The notes beneath the pieces were generated by a model, which made no database searches, was not told the origin of the DNA, and saw only the letters and a list, made by a program, of their open reading frames with translations. From Microcebus murinus (taxonomy: Eukaryota > Chordata > Mammalia > Primates > Cheirogaleidae), in assembly GCF_040939455.1 (NCBI RefSeq), contig NC_134106.1:91271001-91335000 (forward strand): 64,000 nucleotides of DNA. The letters are read 5' to 3'. The position numbers and the translations under genes are program-made. Below are positions 11,131 to 22,794 of this stretch, piece after piece (within the stretch, counting starts at the first letter, position 1; each line of letters starts with the position of its first letter).

Positions 11131-11815
11131 TGTAGATGGGCCACACCCCTCCCCCACTAAAGTCATTGGATGGACAGTAAAGTGATATTTTTAAAGTAGC
11201 CCTAGTAATTGGCTTTCCCAACACAAAATTGGTTATTTTGGAGTATCATAGTGGTACTGGTCTTTAAATATGTGCCTTTCTCAGGATGTTTCAGGTGAGA
11301 TATATCTTTCTGATAGTCCGTTTCTAAATCTTGTTCAGCCAATAAGTTCTATTCTGTGTACTTTATGTTGAGAAACATTGGAATAACCTAAATGACAAAT
11401 AATTATTTATATGGTTGACATAAGTTGTGGAACATAACAAAAGAGTGTTTATATTAAATCTCATTGTTTTAGCAAAATAAGAATATATATTTTATTTTAG
11501 CAAAATATATATAAGAGAAATCTGGGAAGATCTTAGGTTTGCAAAATGGTTTCAGCAGAGGTCAAAGTAGGGGAGATTATGAATGTTCTGTTTCATTTTT
11601 ATTTAATGAATTTCTGTGAATTTTTAATAAGAAAATATAAATGTAATAATAAAATTATTAGAAGAATTCTATTGTAGATTTTTGGAATGTTTCAACTAAT
11701 CTCTTACTATTGCTTCTTTCATTTTATTATTCTTAATGAGTAGAGAATAAATCATTGGCTGAAAATAATTCATAACTGAAAAGTAAGCAGTAGAAAATGC
11801 TGAAAATTACTTTTC
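11131..11815. other. AT-rich, no gene seen
   Basis: No repeat family recognised. Very AT-rich from 11400 to 11770, with two nearby copies of 'tttagcaaaata' (about 11470 and 11500). Confidence 0.4.
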
Positions 11816-11817
11816 AG

Positions 11818-12965
11818 GTTTTATTTTTGATTGACATACAATAATTGTATGTGTTTATGGGGTACACTGTGATGTTTTGATTCATGCATACATTGTATAA
11901 TGACTGAATCAGGGTAACTAACATATTAATTACCTTTAACATGTATCATACTTTATTCATGTTGCTGCAAAGACATCTTTATCTATTCATCAGTGGATGG
12001 ATTCTTACGTTGATTCCGTATCTTGGCTATTATGAATGGGAGTGCAGATGTCTCTTTAACATACTGATTTCATTTCCTTTGGACATATACCCAGCAGTGA
12101 GATTGCTGGATTATATAGTAGTTCTATTTTCAATTTTTTTTAGGAACCCTCATGCAGTTTATCATAATGGCTGTACCAATTTACATTTCTACCAACTGTG
12201 TGTATGGGTTCCCTTTTCTCCACATCCTTGCCAACACATGTTATCTTCTGTTTTTTCATAGTAACCATTATAACACGAGTGAGATGATATCTCATTGTGC
12301 TTTTGATTTCCATTTCCCTAATGATTAGTGATGTTGAGTACTTTTTTATGTACCTGTTGGCCACTTGTATGGTCTTCTTTTGAGAAATAGCCAGTTAGAT
12401 CTTTTGCCCATTTTTAAAGCAGGTTATTTGTTTTCTTGCTATTGAGTAATTTGAATTCCTTATATACGTCAGATATTAAGATGTGTAGTTTACAAATATA
12501 TTCTTCCATTCTGTAGTTCATCTGAACCCTGTTGATTATTTTCATGGCTGTACAGAAGTTTTTTAAGTTGGATGTAATCAATCATATTTGTCTATTGTTG
12601 CTTTTGTTGCCTATTTTTTTGAGATGTTATCCAAAAAATGTTTGCCCAGACCACGATCATGAATATTTTTCCCTGTTTTCTTATAATACCCTCATAGTTT
12701 CAGGTCTTATATTTAAGTCTTTAATCCACTTTGAGTTTATTTTTAATATGATGAGAGATAAGGGTCTAATTTCATTCTTCTACATGTAAATAACTCTTTT
12801 TCCTTCTATTTCAGATAGCTTACTATTAACATATAGAAATATTACTGATTTTTATATGTTGATTTTGTATTCTGCAACTTTACTACTGGTCCTAACGTTT
12901 ATTAGTCCTAACAGTTTTTGGGTGGAGTATTTAGCGTTTTCTATATACAGTATCATGCAAAAATT
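11818..12965 (-). mobile_element. L1 (L1MA/L1PB-type 3' end), antisense, ORF2 remnant
   Basis: The plus-strand left end is the reverse complement of an L1 3' UTR: TTGATTGACATACAATAATT, ATGGGGTACACTGTGATG, TTGATTCATGCATACATTG. Further right, minus-strand translation gives ORF2 C-terminal peptide, e.g. [20 protein letters not shown] (frame starting at 12364). Homology continues to about 12960 with AACTTTACTACTGG and GGTGGAGTATTTAGCG. Around 12786 the ORF2 order jumps, so part of ORF2 appears deleted there. Multiple stops and frameshifts make it inactive. Confidence 0.88.
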
Positions 12966-13234
12966 CTAAAGAATGACAAAATTATTAAGATCGCCTTAGT
13001 ATTTTTAACATATTCCATAGAACATGAAAATTACCAATACTGCACATGGAAAATGGGAGACTGCGGGATTTAACTAAATCCTCATTTTGATCAAACTGTA
13101 GTGGTGCTCAGCTTGTTTTTGACCAAGGTTTTACTGATAAATTAGACAAGAAGCAAATGGTATGACACCTGCGGCCTCATGGCCAAGAACACAGGTGATT
13201 TGACCTCTAGGATTTAACCAGAACATAACCTGTT

Positions 13235-13420
13235 ATTATCCTTTTGACCTTGGGAAATGTGCCTTAAATACATATATATCTGAGTTTCTTTATCTGAACA
13301 ATGAAAATGATAAAAATTCCTCTCTCATGAGACTATTGTTGTGAGAAAAATAATAATAGCCCTAAAGTACCTACTCATGATGCCTGCCATAGGGTTAGCT
13401 CTCAATAAGTAGTGATTGCT
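13235..13420 (+). repeat. MIR SINE, sense
   Basis: Sense MIR: CCTTTTGACCTTGGGAAATG, TCTGAGTTTCTTTATCTGAA, GAGACTATTGTTGTGAGAAA and a 3' TAGCTCTCAATAAGTAG. Confidence 0.75.
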
Positions 13421-13689
13421 ATTATCTCTTCAAATTACTCTTTAACAACTTGAAATTCCCATTTGTCAATCTTCCAGCTTCCAATCTGAGAGGATTCTGC
13501 TGCCCGCTGAGATTCTGCGCTCTTGTAGCGACTTCAAATGCCGTAAGCATAGCTTCTCATGTGCTTGGTGCATTCTTAGGGGGTGAAACAGAGGTGGATA
13601 CAGGAAATGCTTATTCATTCATCACTCCGGACCCAGTGAAGCATTCTGCAATTCCCCCAGTGAAGCGATGCAGCCTCTTTGCCCAAAGA

Positions 13690-13890
13690 ACACTGTATGT
13701 GCATTGTTATATATGCAACACATAGTATATTTTATTTAATTTGGTTGGAATGTTTTCTCCTTCAGTCTGTTACCCCAACTAGACTGAGAGCTCTTACAGC
13801 AGGGACCATGGCATGTGGTCATTTCCTTCTTAGTGCCTGGAACAGTCCCTCTTACAGAGAGATATTTATTAAATGATGATAAGCAATAGA
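13690..13890 (+). mobile_element. L2 3' end, sense
   Basis: L2 3' terminal blocks: CTAGACTGAGAGCTCTTACA, GCAGGGACCATGGCATG, TTAGTGCCTGGAACAGTCC and ATATTTATTAAATGATGAT at the tail. Confidence 0.65.
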
Positions 13891-13907
13891 TAAGAGCAGG
13901 CTTGCTC

Positions 13908-13910
<3 letters not shown>

Positions 13911-13957
<47 letters not shown>
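13911..13957. repeat. (TA)n microsatellite, 47 bp uninterrupted
   Basis: 47 bases of perfect TA alternation directly follow the L2 3' end. The tyrosine/isoleucine-rich minus-strand frame across it (13736-14035) is an artefact of the repeat. TA runs of this size are prone to cruciform extrusion and length change. Confidence 0.97.
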
Positions 13958-13959
<2 letters not shown>

Positions 13960-13961
<2 letters not shown>

Positions 13962-14570
13962 TTTCTGGCTTGTGTTTTTGTTTGTTTGTTTTTTACATAA
14001 AAGAAAAATAAGTTATAGCAATAGAGTAAAAACACTCATATCAATATCTTTCCAGTTCTGTAAATGAGGGAGCTTTAGCTTCCTCTGAGCAGCTACCAAT
14101 AGAGTTGATTTCCCAATTCTCTGACATAATACATAAGTTAATATTATGTGTGATAGAGGAGAATAGATTCTATTTTAAACCCTAAAACATATTTAATCTT
14201 TTTTCTGTTAAACTGGTGAGGACTTTAATGTTAATAATTGTCTAATGGCAAGGAAGGAAGAAAGAAAAAAGATAAGCAGGATGAAAGGAGAGCAAAAAGA
14301 AAACATAAAAATAAGGAAAGAAAGCTTAGCAAGCTCTTAGCAAAAAATAGTTCCTGGGCTCAGAATTATTGACTTCTTGAAGTTAACTTTAGAGTCATTA
14401 TCTTTTCTCTTATGTATATACACAAAATTTGTATAAGGTTCAACTTAAATCATTTTCAGCCTACTATTTCTAACTAACTAGCCTTCTAACTCCTTTTGTT
14501 TCAAAGCATATTACAGTACCTCCTAGCTCATAAAAATGGTATAAACAACAAAAACAAAGCAACACTCAAA
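13960..14570. other. No gene seen
   Basis: Unassigned AT-rich sequence with a GGAAGGAAGAAAGAAAAAAG purine patch at about 14251-14275. No repeat family recognised. Confidence 0.4.
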
Positions 14571-14574
14571 AACC

Positions 14575-15760
14575 TGGAAACCAGCCTTTTCATTCATATC
14601 TTTCTTCCCTCCTATGACGATAGAATTGATTTCTCTTCTCCTACCTAAAGTTTAATCCCATTACCTTCAAATTTCTTAGGGACCTATCTCATCAATTATC
14701 CCTCCCTTTCTCTAACATTCCAATCTCCTTTCTACTTATTTATTCCCATCAAGAGGTAAACATTCTCAAATTGTCCCAATTAAAACAAAAAGCTTCCATT
14801 GTTCCTTATCTGCTTCCAGCTCCTGTTCTGTCTACCTATCCCCTCTCTCTTCATATCCAAAGTCTTAAAATAATTGTCTAGCTTCATTTTCCCCCATTCA
14901 TTACCCATTTCCTCTTATGTCACTAAGTCAGACACAGCCACACATGAATGCATCTTGAAATCAATAGACATTTTAGTCTTATTTTACTGACCATTCAGCA
15001 ACTGTATCTATGCACATCTGTATCTCCAGCCCAGGGTCTCCCCAGAGGACACATCTTTGGAATGGTTCTGCTTCTTTCCATCTCCAAAGAAGTGGCCCCA
15101 GACCAGGTCACAACCAGGTCTCACACAACAGCCCTTCACAGTCTACTTGTCGTCCTGATGTTTCCTCTGACTTGTATTGTTTATAATACAACCAGCTTAC
15201 AAACTTGATCACCTTCCAAGGATTTCCAATTACTCATTGGATGAAAGCTAAGGTTCTGCATGTGGCATAAAAAGGCCCCATATATTTTGTCCCCTGAAAG
15301 CCTCTGCAACCCTTCTCCCAGAAAGCAGAGTCCAGTCCTAATAAACTCCTTTCAGGCTCTCAAAACCCTAAGCAAACAGCAAACTCCAAACCTCACACAT
15401 GCTTCTACTTTTGCCCCGAACACTGTCTTCCGTCACCCCTCTTTGTCTGATGAACTCTTACTGAATCTTTAGATCTAGTTGCTTCCTTTTCCTTCCTTTT
15501 ATGTTGCCTTCCTTTTTCCAGGGGCCTTTCCTGAATCTCCAGGTTATAAGTGCTGCTGCTTGTATGCTCCCAAGGCACACCATTCTTACTCTAAAGTAAT
15601 ACTTATCACTCTTCAGTGAAATTCTATATTTAATCATTTGTTTCTGCAGCTAGGCTGTAAGCTCAGAGGGAAAGGAGTCTCATTAACTGTTATAACCCTG
15701 GAATAAATTAGAGAGGCATTGTAGACAGGAAAAATGTTTATAGAATGATTAAATGAGTGG
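14575..15760 (+). mobile_element. L2 LINE, ~1.2 kb 3' part, sense
   Basis: Blocks in L2 order: TCACACAACAGCCCTTCACA-type ORF2 sequence, GGATGAAAGCTAAGGTTCTG, GCATAAAAAGGCCCCATATA, CAGGGGCCTTTCCTGAATCT, then the 3' UTR 'gctgtaagctcagagg' and 'tagaatgattaaatgag'. The open frames 14948-15208 and 15260-15472 lie inside it but carry stops on both sides and are not functional ORF2. Confidence 0.75.
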
Positions 15761-16039
15761 ATGGAGGGATACTTGTCCATTGATTAAACCGCTCACTATT
15801 TTGGGTGGTTGGTGCAAGTAAGGAAGGTCAGGAGGGCTTGACTACAGCAGTAGCAATTTTATTTAGATTTGCATCTAGAATCAAATATAGGTCATACTCT
15901 CTAATATCTCTGCTAATGGTAGCTATCATTGAATAATAATAGTCTGCAGTGTCACCATGGAGTCTACAATAGGCTTTAAAAATAATAAACATGCATATAA
16001 ATGTATGGATATATTTTCCTCTTTCCTTCAAAGGGGCCT

Positions 16040-16320
16040 GTTACAATTTGTTTGCTCTACTTCATCCTTCTCCTTTCTCAGCACTCTTCAGCTTTAGACT
16101 AACTACTTAGTTTCCTGATCATTTCATATCTTTTCATCTATCAGCTTTTCTCTCTTTGGAATGTCTTCCTTTTGATAAATTTTACCAGATTTTTCTCATC
16201 TTAACTTCCAGATTTAATTCAACTGAAGCTTCCCCACTTCTCTATAGAGCTCCTTGAAATAGAAGTTCATATTTTTCATCTTACGTCTCCCAATATAGCA
16301 TAGTATTCAAGACAAATAAT
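16040..16320 (+). mobile_element. L2 LINE fragment, sense
   Basis: Decayed L2 3' blocks: TTTGGAATGTCTTCCTTTTG, ATTTAATTCAACTGAAGCTT, TATAGAGCTCCTTGAAATAG. The 'gaatga' array after it may have grown from the L2 tail, whose normal end is a run of TGAA units. Confidence 0.6.
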
Positions 16321-16344
16321 CTCAGAAAAATAAATACAGTAAAT

Positions 16345-16460
16345 AAAAGAATGAATGGATGGATGGATGCAAAGATGGGGTGTCTGGGCAAAACAATGGA
16401 TGAATGAAGTAAGTGAATGAAAATGAATAAATGAATGAATGAGTTAAATGAATGAATCTA
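16345..16460. repeat. GAATG/GGAT tetramer-pentamer microsatellite
   Basis: Contains GAATGGATGGATGGATG (about 16350-16368) and, after a short gap, ATGAATAAATGAATGAATGA-type units to about 16460. The minus-strand frame 16322-16504 is a translation of it. Confidence 0.85.
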
Positions 16461-17860
16461 TTGCTTGGACATCTCTCTGAATTTGGGATGAGATAAGGGC
16501 ACATAAACCTGGTCTTATCTCACTGGTCAATAAGCTAAATTCCAAAGGTGTACAATATGTACAAGTAACCCGGCAACAAGAATCATAATGAGCTAAAGAA
16601 CTCATTCTCCTAAGCCCATATAAGGGGTCTATGTTTCAGACTGAGATACACAGCTTCTGCCTGACAACATGAACAACAAATACCTTTGAGTAAACACAAT
16701 CTTCTCTCCATAAGAACCCCATATAAACACATGTACCGTTACAATATAACTGAAGTGTTTTATTGTTGTTATCCCTGCTTATAGCGTTTGGTACATAACT
16801 ATTCTGTCTAATTCCATCCCATAGGAAGACAGATGTGCTCGCTCTTAAATATTTTTCCTTGAGAAAAAAAACTTCCATATAACCTCATACTTCTCCAAAA
16901 CATAGTGCTCTGGAAAAGCTTCCTCTGATGGAAGTTGTCCACGAGTAGACATTTAGCTGCATAGATCGCCTTTCTGTTGTGTCAGAATATGGACTTGAAA
17001 ACCTCTAAGATCATTCCAAATTTGTAAATCCTGTAATTTATTACAGGTTCTGAAAAGGATAACAGGAGAAATGAGTCTCAGAGAGATTATCAGTTAGGGT
17101 GCAATCAGGAAAACAGAAATCATACTAGGTACTTCAACAGAAAAAATTAATATTAGGAATAAGTTTAATAAGTGCTAGAGAACTGAGAAAGCAAAAGGTA
17201 ACAGAGGTAACCCAGATAGCAAATGCAGGAAGAAGCTGTCATTCTTAGAACTGGGGGACACTGTCTATTACTGCTATGGGGGCGGAGAGGCTTGTCTGAG
17301 GCCACATGGAAAGGAATAACAAGCAAATACAAAGAGCTAACCCCTTCTGTCCTGTTCTGCCTTCAAGTCTTGCTCTAATACTCTTTATTGGTAGATCCTA
17401 ACAGCTGGTATACCAGAAATATAATTTGCAGGTTCCCAGCCCCAGAATTAGAAGAACAAATACAGAAGGATGCATCTGGTGCTAAGAGACTGAGAGAAGA
17501 CAGCTCAGTGAGTGATAAATATAGGCATCTTTGCCTCCAAAAAATTTAGACGCTTACAATTGTATAGGGGAGAACAAAATATTCTTTAATAACACTGAAA
17601 TCTTGCAGAAGAGCAGCTGAATAAGTAAAATGCAAATGAGAGATCTGGAAAAAATAATTTTATATCATTGAAATGGCTTTGGTAGCCAGTAGAAAAAGAC
17701 CCAAGTGGGAAATACCAGATTTTAGAAAATTAAAATGTTCATGTGACATAAGCTATGGGTCTACATAAAAAAACAATCCACATAAAGGAGAGTAAAGCTG
17801 AATGCTGTTCTTTTCCTAATGAGACAAAGCAGATTTAAATCCATTAGGAGTACATATAAA
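16461..17860. other. No gene seen; one unassigned repeat-like block
   Basis: About 17090-17520 reads like a common mammalian interspersed repeat (CAATCAGGAAAACAGAAATC, GAGGTAACCCAGATAGCAAA, 'gctgtcattcttagaactgg'), but I cannot name the family. The rest is AT-rich unassigned sequence. Confidence 0.4.
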
Positions 17861-17869
17861 ATATTGGGT

Positions 17870-18110
17870 AAGAGCCAGGTCCCTAGATCCAGGAAGGACT
17901 GGTGTTAAATGCTGTTGCTTCTTAGCCCTGTCACCTTGCACAGCACTTTTTACCTGCCTGGTCTATGTTTCCTATCATTAAAATTGAAACACAAAACTAC
18001 CTTCTGCCTATTACCAAACAGGATAGTTTTGAGGAGTAAATAAGATATGCTCTTAGAGTATTTAATAGATTCTCTCAGCACCTAGTTAAGTATCCAAGGT
18101 ATGGTACCCA
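17870..18110 (+). repeat. MIR SINE, sense
   Basis: Sense MIR with a decayed core: AGCCCTGTCACCTTGCACA, CTGGTCTATGTTTCCTATCA, GATAGTTTTGAGGAGTAAAT and CTCAGCACCTAGTTAAGTAT. Confidence 0.6.
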
Positions 18111-18119
18111 CTATCAATG

Positions 18120-19530
18120 CATCTGCCTCATCCCATCCTGCCGTCAGCTGGCCTTTGCTATATTTTCTTGAAAAATTAAAAAGTTGACAATTTAAGACTC
18201 CTTTGTGGAAGACAGTATGTCAGAGAAATTTCTTGAATTAAGGAGGTTAAATTTCTTTCTTGTTCTCTCCCTATACAGTTGAAATTCTAAACTTTCCCCC
18301 AACTTTCTCATTAGAGTAGAATAGTCCAGATCCCTTTGACTAACTCTAAATTGTCTCGTACATGCAAGGATCAAAGAATCCTCTTACCTGTTTCCAAGGT
18401 GGTCCAAATTTTCAGTCATGTCCTACTCTCCCTGAGTGATTTCTTCAATGGGACAAACTTTCCTACCCCAGATTAAGCTCTCATTAAACCACTTTAATTC
18501 ATCAAACAACATATGAGTTAAATATAAATTAGAACAAAACAAAATAGCCCTCATCCTTTCATTAACCCTGTTTTAAAAGGTGCAACTGTGGGTATTCTAA
18601 TATTTTCTCCACAGGTGAGCATCGTCAGTCTTCATTTTTCTCTACTTGACTTTGCATTATTCTATTTTCTCTATAAAGGGGTTGAGGGTTGGGGAAATGA
18701 GTAATTTAAACAAAATTAATTTTTTTGGTATTTGTGCCAAAGATGGAAGAAAAATTACATTCTGTTTAATGAAATGAACAATGAAAATATTTGATGAAAA
18801 ACTCCATGAAACCAGAACTAACAAAAAAATCTGATCAAAAAAAATTATTTTTTGGAATAGGACCAAATCAAAACAAAACAAAACATGCATTTGGCCCATC
18901 TGTTGTTGGCACATAGAAAATAGGGTGGGATTTAGCCAAATTCAGTTTGTTGACACAATGACATAATGGACAACACTAACTTAATTTTCTCTCCAAAATC
19001 AAGTAAAGGTTTGCCATACTGAATTCTTCCCACAAATTTCATTACTAGTTTTTCATATTCTAACTAATTATCCACAAGAGTCTTCCTTTTAAGATTGGAC
19101 TTTCTGTCATAGGTTGTTGCAATTGGTTAAATGGAAGGAACTTAAAATGTTTTCTGTTGTCTTGGAATCCCAATGACACTCCTAATACACACTCAGATTT
19201 TAATAACCACAGCTGAAGCTATAAATGGAACATAGAAATTATACCTCCAGATGAGGGGAGTGTTTCATATCACACAACATCATTCTCCTGCCTCCTTATA
19301 TAAAATAATAATGATGATGATAGATGGTTCATGGTTTTATAGCAAGTTTTTCCATGCTTAGAAATCATATATCCATGGTGCGATCACAATTTTTAAAGGA
19401 TTTAAAGAAAATTTGATGAGGTGATAATTGCCTTGGGATAAAATGAAAATTCCATGGGTTTTCATCAAGGTTAAGATTTTCTCAATTGTTTGTATTTTCT
19501 ACAGTTTATCTCAGTCCTGTATCTTAATTC
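18120..19530. other. AT-rich, no gene or firm repeat seen
   Basis: 1.4 kb with no recognised family. Short minus-strand frames at 18192-18374 and 18657-18914 have no recognisable product. CAAAACAAAACAAAAC occurs near 18869. Confidence 0.4.
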
Positions 19531-19539
19531 ACATTTTCA

Positions 19540-19730
19540 AAGGCTTTTTCTGTTTATCATACACTTTAACTGTATGATTTCATCATTTGAGAATCATAAC
19601 AATATTTGAGGAAGGAATTACTATTATCCTTCTCTTACGGGTGAGCAAATTGAGGATCAGAGAGATTAAGCAATTTCTTAAACAAGATCACACAGCTAGC
19701 AAGAGACAGAGCTGCAACTGGAGACCAGCC
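19540..19730 (-). repeat. MIR SINE, antisense
   Basis: Antisense MIR core: TTGAGGATCAGAGAGATTAA, CAAGATCACACAGCTAGCAA and AGAGCTGCAACTGGAGACCA. Confidence 0.78.
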
Positions 19731-19734
19731 TGGT

Positions 19735-20318
19735 CCAATACAAAAATAATACCTTTTCTAGAAATCTATATTCTACAGTTAGTTCCTGGCTTCCATCTCC
19801 TTGTTAACCTCAGAAAAGCTCCTAGAGAATTTGCCATACTTGGATAACATTTCCTGGTTTCACCTTCCATGGACTTGGAGGAAAGAGGCTGGTACTGATT
19901 TTTATCTGCCTCTGGAGAGACTAGCATGGGCTGGCAGTGGATCATCCACCCAAGAGAACATTTTGGACTGAGGGATAGGGTTCTCTGGGTGCTGATCCAG
20001 TCCAACTGGAGGGAAAGTAGGGAACAGAGATGAAGACCTATAGCCTAGTCCCAGGCCCCAATGGGGAAGATGGAAAGAGAACAGGAGGGAAGACAAGGTA
20101 GTGACCGAAGATGGGAACACAGAGACCTAAGTGTCCCCTGGGAACACTGGGGACATACGATGGCAGGGAAACCCATCCTGGTTTTGGCTGACTTCTCAGA
20201 GGTCTTTGAGGGGCTAGCTAAGAAAAATAGACCTGAAATGAAAAGCTATCAGGAGTAGAATGGCAGGTATAGAAAATTTCTCTATTACCTGCTAGAGGCA
20301 GAGGAAATACAGGTTCTT
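19735..20318. other. No gene seen
   Basis: Unassigned. Overlapping frames on both strands (19766-20005 minus, 19902-20120 minus, 20061-20258 plus) have no known domain. The stretch ends at the target site of the L1 insertion. Confidence 0.4.
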
Positions 20319-20331
20319 AAAAACAACTTGT
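20319..20331. repeat. Target-site duplication, left copy, of the L1
   Basis: AAAAACAACTTGT, repeated exactly at 22145-22157 after the L1 poly(A). The site TTCTTAAAAAC fits the TT/AAAA nick preference of the L1 endonuclease. Confidence 0.93.
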
Positions 20332-21890
20332 CATATACGCCAACAACAATCTAATTGAGAACCAAATCAAAGACTCAATTCCCTTCACAATAGCAACAAA
20401 GAAATTAAAGTACCTAGGAATATACTTAACCAAGGAGGTAAAAGACCTCTACAGGGAGAACTATGAAACACTGAGGAAGGAAATAGCAGAGGATGCAAAC
20501 AGATGGAAATCCATACCATGCTTGTGGATCGGCAGACTCAACATCATTAAAATGTCTATACTACCCAAACTGATCTACAGATTCAATGCAATACCTATTA
20601 AAATCCCATCATCATTCTTCACAGAGATAGAAAAATAATTTTACGCTTCGTATGGAACCAAAGAAGACCCCGAATATCAAAAGCAATTCTAGGCAACAAA
20701 AACAAAATGAGAGGCATTAATATGCCAGATATCAAACTATACTACAAAGCTGTAGTAATTAAAACAATCTGGTATTGGCACAAAAATAGAAATATTGACA
20801 AGTGGAACAGATCTGAGAATCATGATATAAAACCATCCTCATATAGCCATCTAATCTTTGACAAAGCAGACAAAAACATACACTGGGGAAAAGAATCCCT
20901 TTTCAATAAATGGTGCTGGGAAAACTGGATAGCCACCTGTAGAAGGCTAAAGCAGGACCCACACCTTTCACCTCTCACAAAAATCAACTCATGCTGGATA
21001 ACAGACTTAAACCTAAGGTATGAAACTATTAGAACTCTAGAGGAAAATGTTGGAAACACTATCCTAGACATCGGCCTGGGCAAAGAGTTTATGAAGAAGT
21101 CTCCAAAGGCAATCACAGCAGCAACAAAAATAAATAAATGGGACATGATCAAACTACAAAGCTTCTGCACAGCCAAAGAAATAGTCATGAAAGTAAACAG
21201 ACAACCTACAGAATGGGAGAAAATTTTTGCATTCTATGCATCTGATAAGGGACTGATAACCAGAATATACTTAGAACTCATGAAAATAAGCAAGAAAAAA
21301 TCAAATAACCTTATTAAAAAGTGGGCAAAGGACTTGAACAGAAACTTTTCTAAAGAAGACAGAAGAATGGCCAACAAACATGTGAAAAAATGCTCATCAT
21401 CTCTAATCATCAGGGAAATGCAAATCAAAACCACACTTAACTCCAGTGAGAATGGCCTTTATCAAAAAGTCTCCAAACAATAAATGTTAACATGGATGCT
21501 GAGAGAGAGGAACACTCCTACACTGCTGGTGGGACTGCAAACTAGTTCAACCTCTGTGGAAAGCAATATGGAGATACCTTAAAGCGATACAAGTGAATCT
21601 ACCATTTGATCCAGCAATCCCATTTCTGGGCATCTACCCAAAAGATCCAATGACACTCTACAAAAAAGACACCTGCACTCGAATGTTTATAGCAGCATAA
21701 TTCATAATTGCAAGGCTGTGGAAACAGCCCAAGTGCCCATCAATCCAAGAATGGATTAATAAAATGTGGTATATGTATACCATGGAGTACTATTCAGCTC
21801 TAAGAAACAACGGTGATATAGCACATCTTATATATTCCTGGTTAGAGCTGGAACCCATACTGCTAAGTGAAGTATCCCAAGAATGGAAAA
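20332..21890 (+). pseudogene. L1 ORF2 C-terminal third, broken
   Basis: ORF2p is the L1 endonuclease/reverse transcriptase; this copy has lost the endonuclease and catalytic reverse-transcriptase regions to 5' truncation. What remains starts beyond the catalytic motifs. An upstream stretch reads in one frame to a stop at 20636-20638 (e.g. [14 protein letters not shown]). After a one-base shift in an A run near 20632 the longest frame continues to 21481-21483; it includes [17 protein letters not shown] and [19 protein letters not shown] 10-bp deletion near 21436, compared with the copy at 60679-60690, shifts the frame again. The cysteine-rich C-terminal region (about 21490-21880) is therefore out of frame but still recognisable (ATTTGATCCAGCAATCCCAT). 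Not functional. Confidence 0.93.
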
Positions 21891-22144
21891 ACAAGCACCA
21901 CATATACTCACCAGCAAACTGGTATTAACTGAGGAGCACCTAAGTGGACACATACGTACTATAGTAATAGGGTATTGGGCATGTGGGAGGGGGGGAGGGG
22001 AGGCATATACATACATAATGAGTGAGATGTGCACCATCTGGGGGATGGTCATTCTGGAGACTCAGACTTGTGGGGGGCGGGGGAGAATGGGCATTTATTG
22101 AAACCTTAAAATCTGTACCCCCATAATATGCTGAAATAAAAAAA
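20332..22144 (+). mobile_element. Lemur-type L1, 5'-truncated, 1.8 kb, with perfect target-site duplication
   Basis: A 5'-truncated L1 that keeps the last third of ORF2, a 3' UTR with two G-rich tracts (about 21984-22003 and 22072-22085) and an A-rich tail. It is bounded by perfect 13-bp direct repeats at 20319-20331 and 22145-22157, the mark of target-primed reverse transcription. The 3' UTR ends CCCCATAATATGCTGAAATA followed by A's, shared with the L1 at 60618-61380, so both belong to one lineage. Perfect duplications and long readable ORF2 stretches suggest it is younger than the L1M pieces nearby. It is dead: truncated, frameshifted near 20632 and carrying a 10-bp deletion near 21436. Confidence 0.95.
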
Positions 22145-22157
22145 AAAAACAACTTGT
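22145..22157. repeat. Target-site duplication, right copy, of the L1
   Basis: AAAAACAACTTGT, identical to 20319-20331. The A's overlap the poly(A) tail, so the exact 5' base of the duplication is ambiguous. Confidence 0.93.
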
Positions 22158-22234
22158 TCTGTTTTACTCTCACATTGTTAAATGTTAAATCCTTAAAGAT
22201 AGAGATTTAGGAAAATTTTACCAGTCTTAATACT

Positions 22235-22400
22235 AACTAGCATTTATTGAGCTAATAGTCTGAGCCAGAACTCCACTAAATGGCATGCCTGTATCACCTC
22301 ACTTAATCTTCACAACAATTCTGTGGAATAGTTACTGTTACTGCACCCTTAACAGATGAATAAGATGAAGCTCAGAGAGGTCAAGTAACTTACCAAAAGG
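22235..22400 (-). repeat. MIR SINE, antisense
   Basis: Antisense MIR: AGCATTTATTGAGCTAATAG, CTTAATCTTCACAACAATTC, ATGAAGCTCAGAGAGGTCAA and TAACTTACCAAAAGGCAC. Confidence 0.8.
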
Positions 22401-22609
22401 CACAATGAAATAACCTTTCTGAGTATAAGTTTTCCCTTCTATGAAACAGAGATTGTAACAGCTTTCTCTTGGAGTTGGTATCAGGATAAAAAGAGAAAAT
22501 GTATGGGTGGGAAAAGAGTCCACTATACATTGAATAACAGATCTTCATTCTATGATTTAAAGCAGAAGAACAGATGTGGTTTGAAAGCAGGTGATTAAGG
22601 CCCCAGGTT

Positions 22610-22785
22610 TTACAATCAAACACAAGGGTCCAAACGGTTGTTCCGGCATATTTATCTGGGTGGGTTATCTTGGCATCTAAGCTGTCCCTGCCTCCTTGTC
22701 TCTATCTGCTAACATATATATCAATAATAGAATATGCCTCCTAGGACTATTGTGATGGTTTAATGAGGTTATGCATTTTGGCATA
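22610..22785 (+). repeat. MIR SINE, sense, decayed
   Basis: Sense MIR remnants: GGTTATCTTGGCATCTAAGC, ATCAATAATAGAATATGCC, TAGGACTATTGTGATGGTTT and AATGAGGTTATGCATTTTGG. Confidence 0.6.
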
Positions 22786-22794
22786 GAATTCTAC

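Noticed and set aside
13911..13957. Origin or matrix-attachment signal
   Set aside because: A plain TA dinucleotide run at the end of an L2; nothing else supports a function.
16345..16460. CRISPR-like or regulatory direct repeats
   Set aside because: Simple GAATG/GGAT microsatellite without spacers.
20820..21434. Minus-strand frames opposite the L1 ORF2
   Set aside because: Antisense shadows of the L1 ORF2 fragment; the plus frame carries the family peptide.
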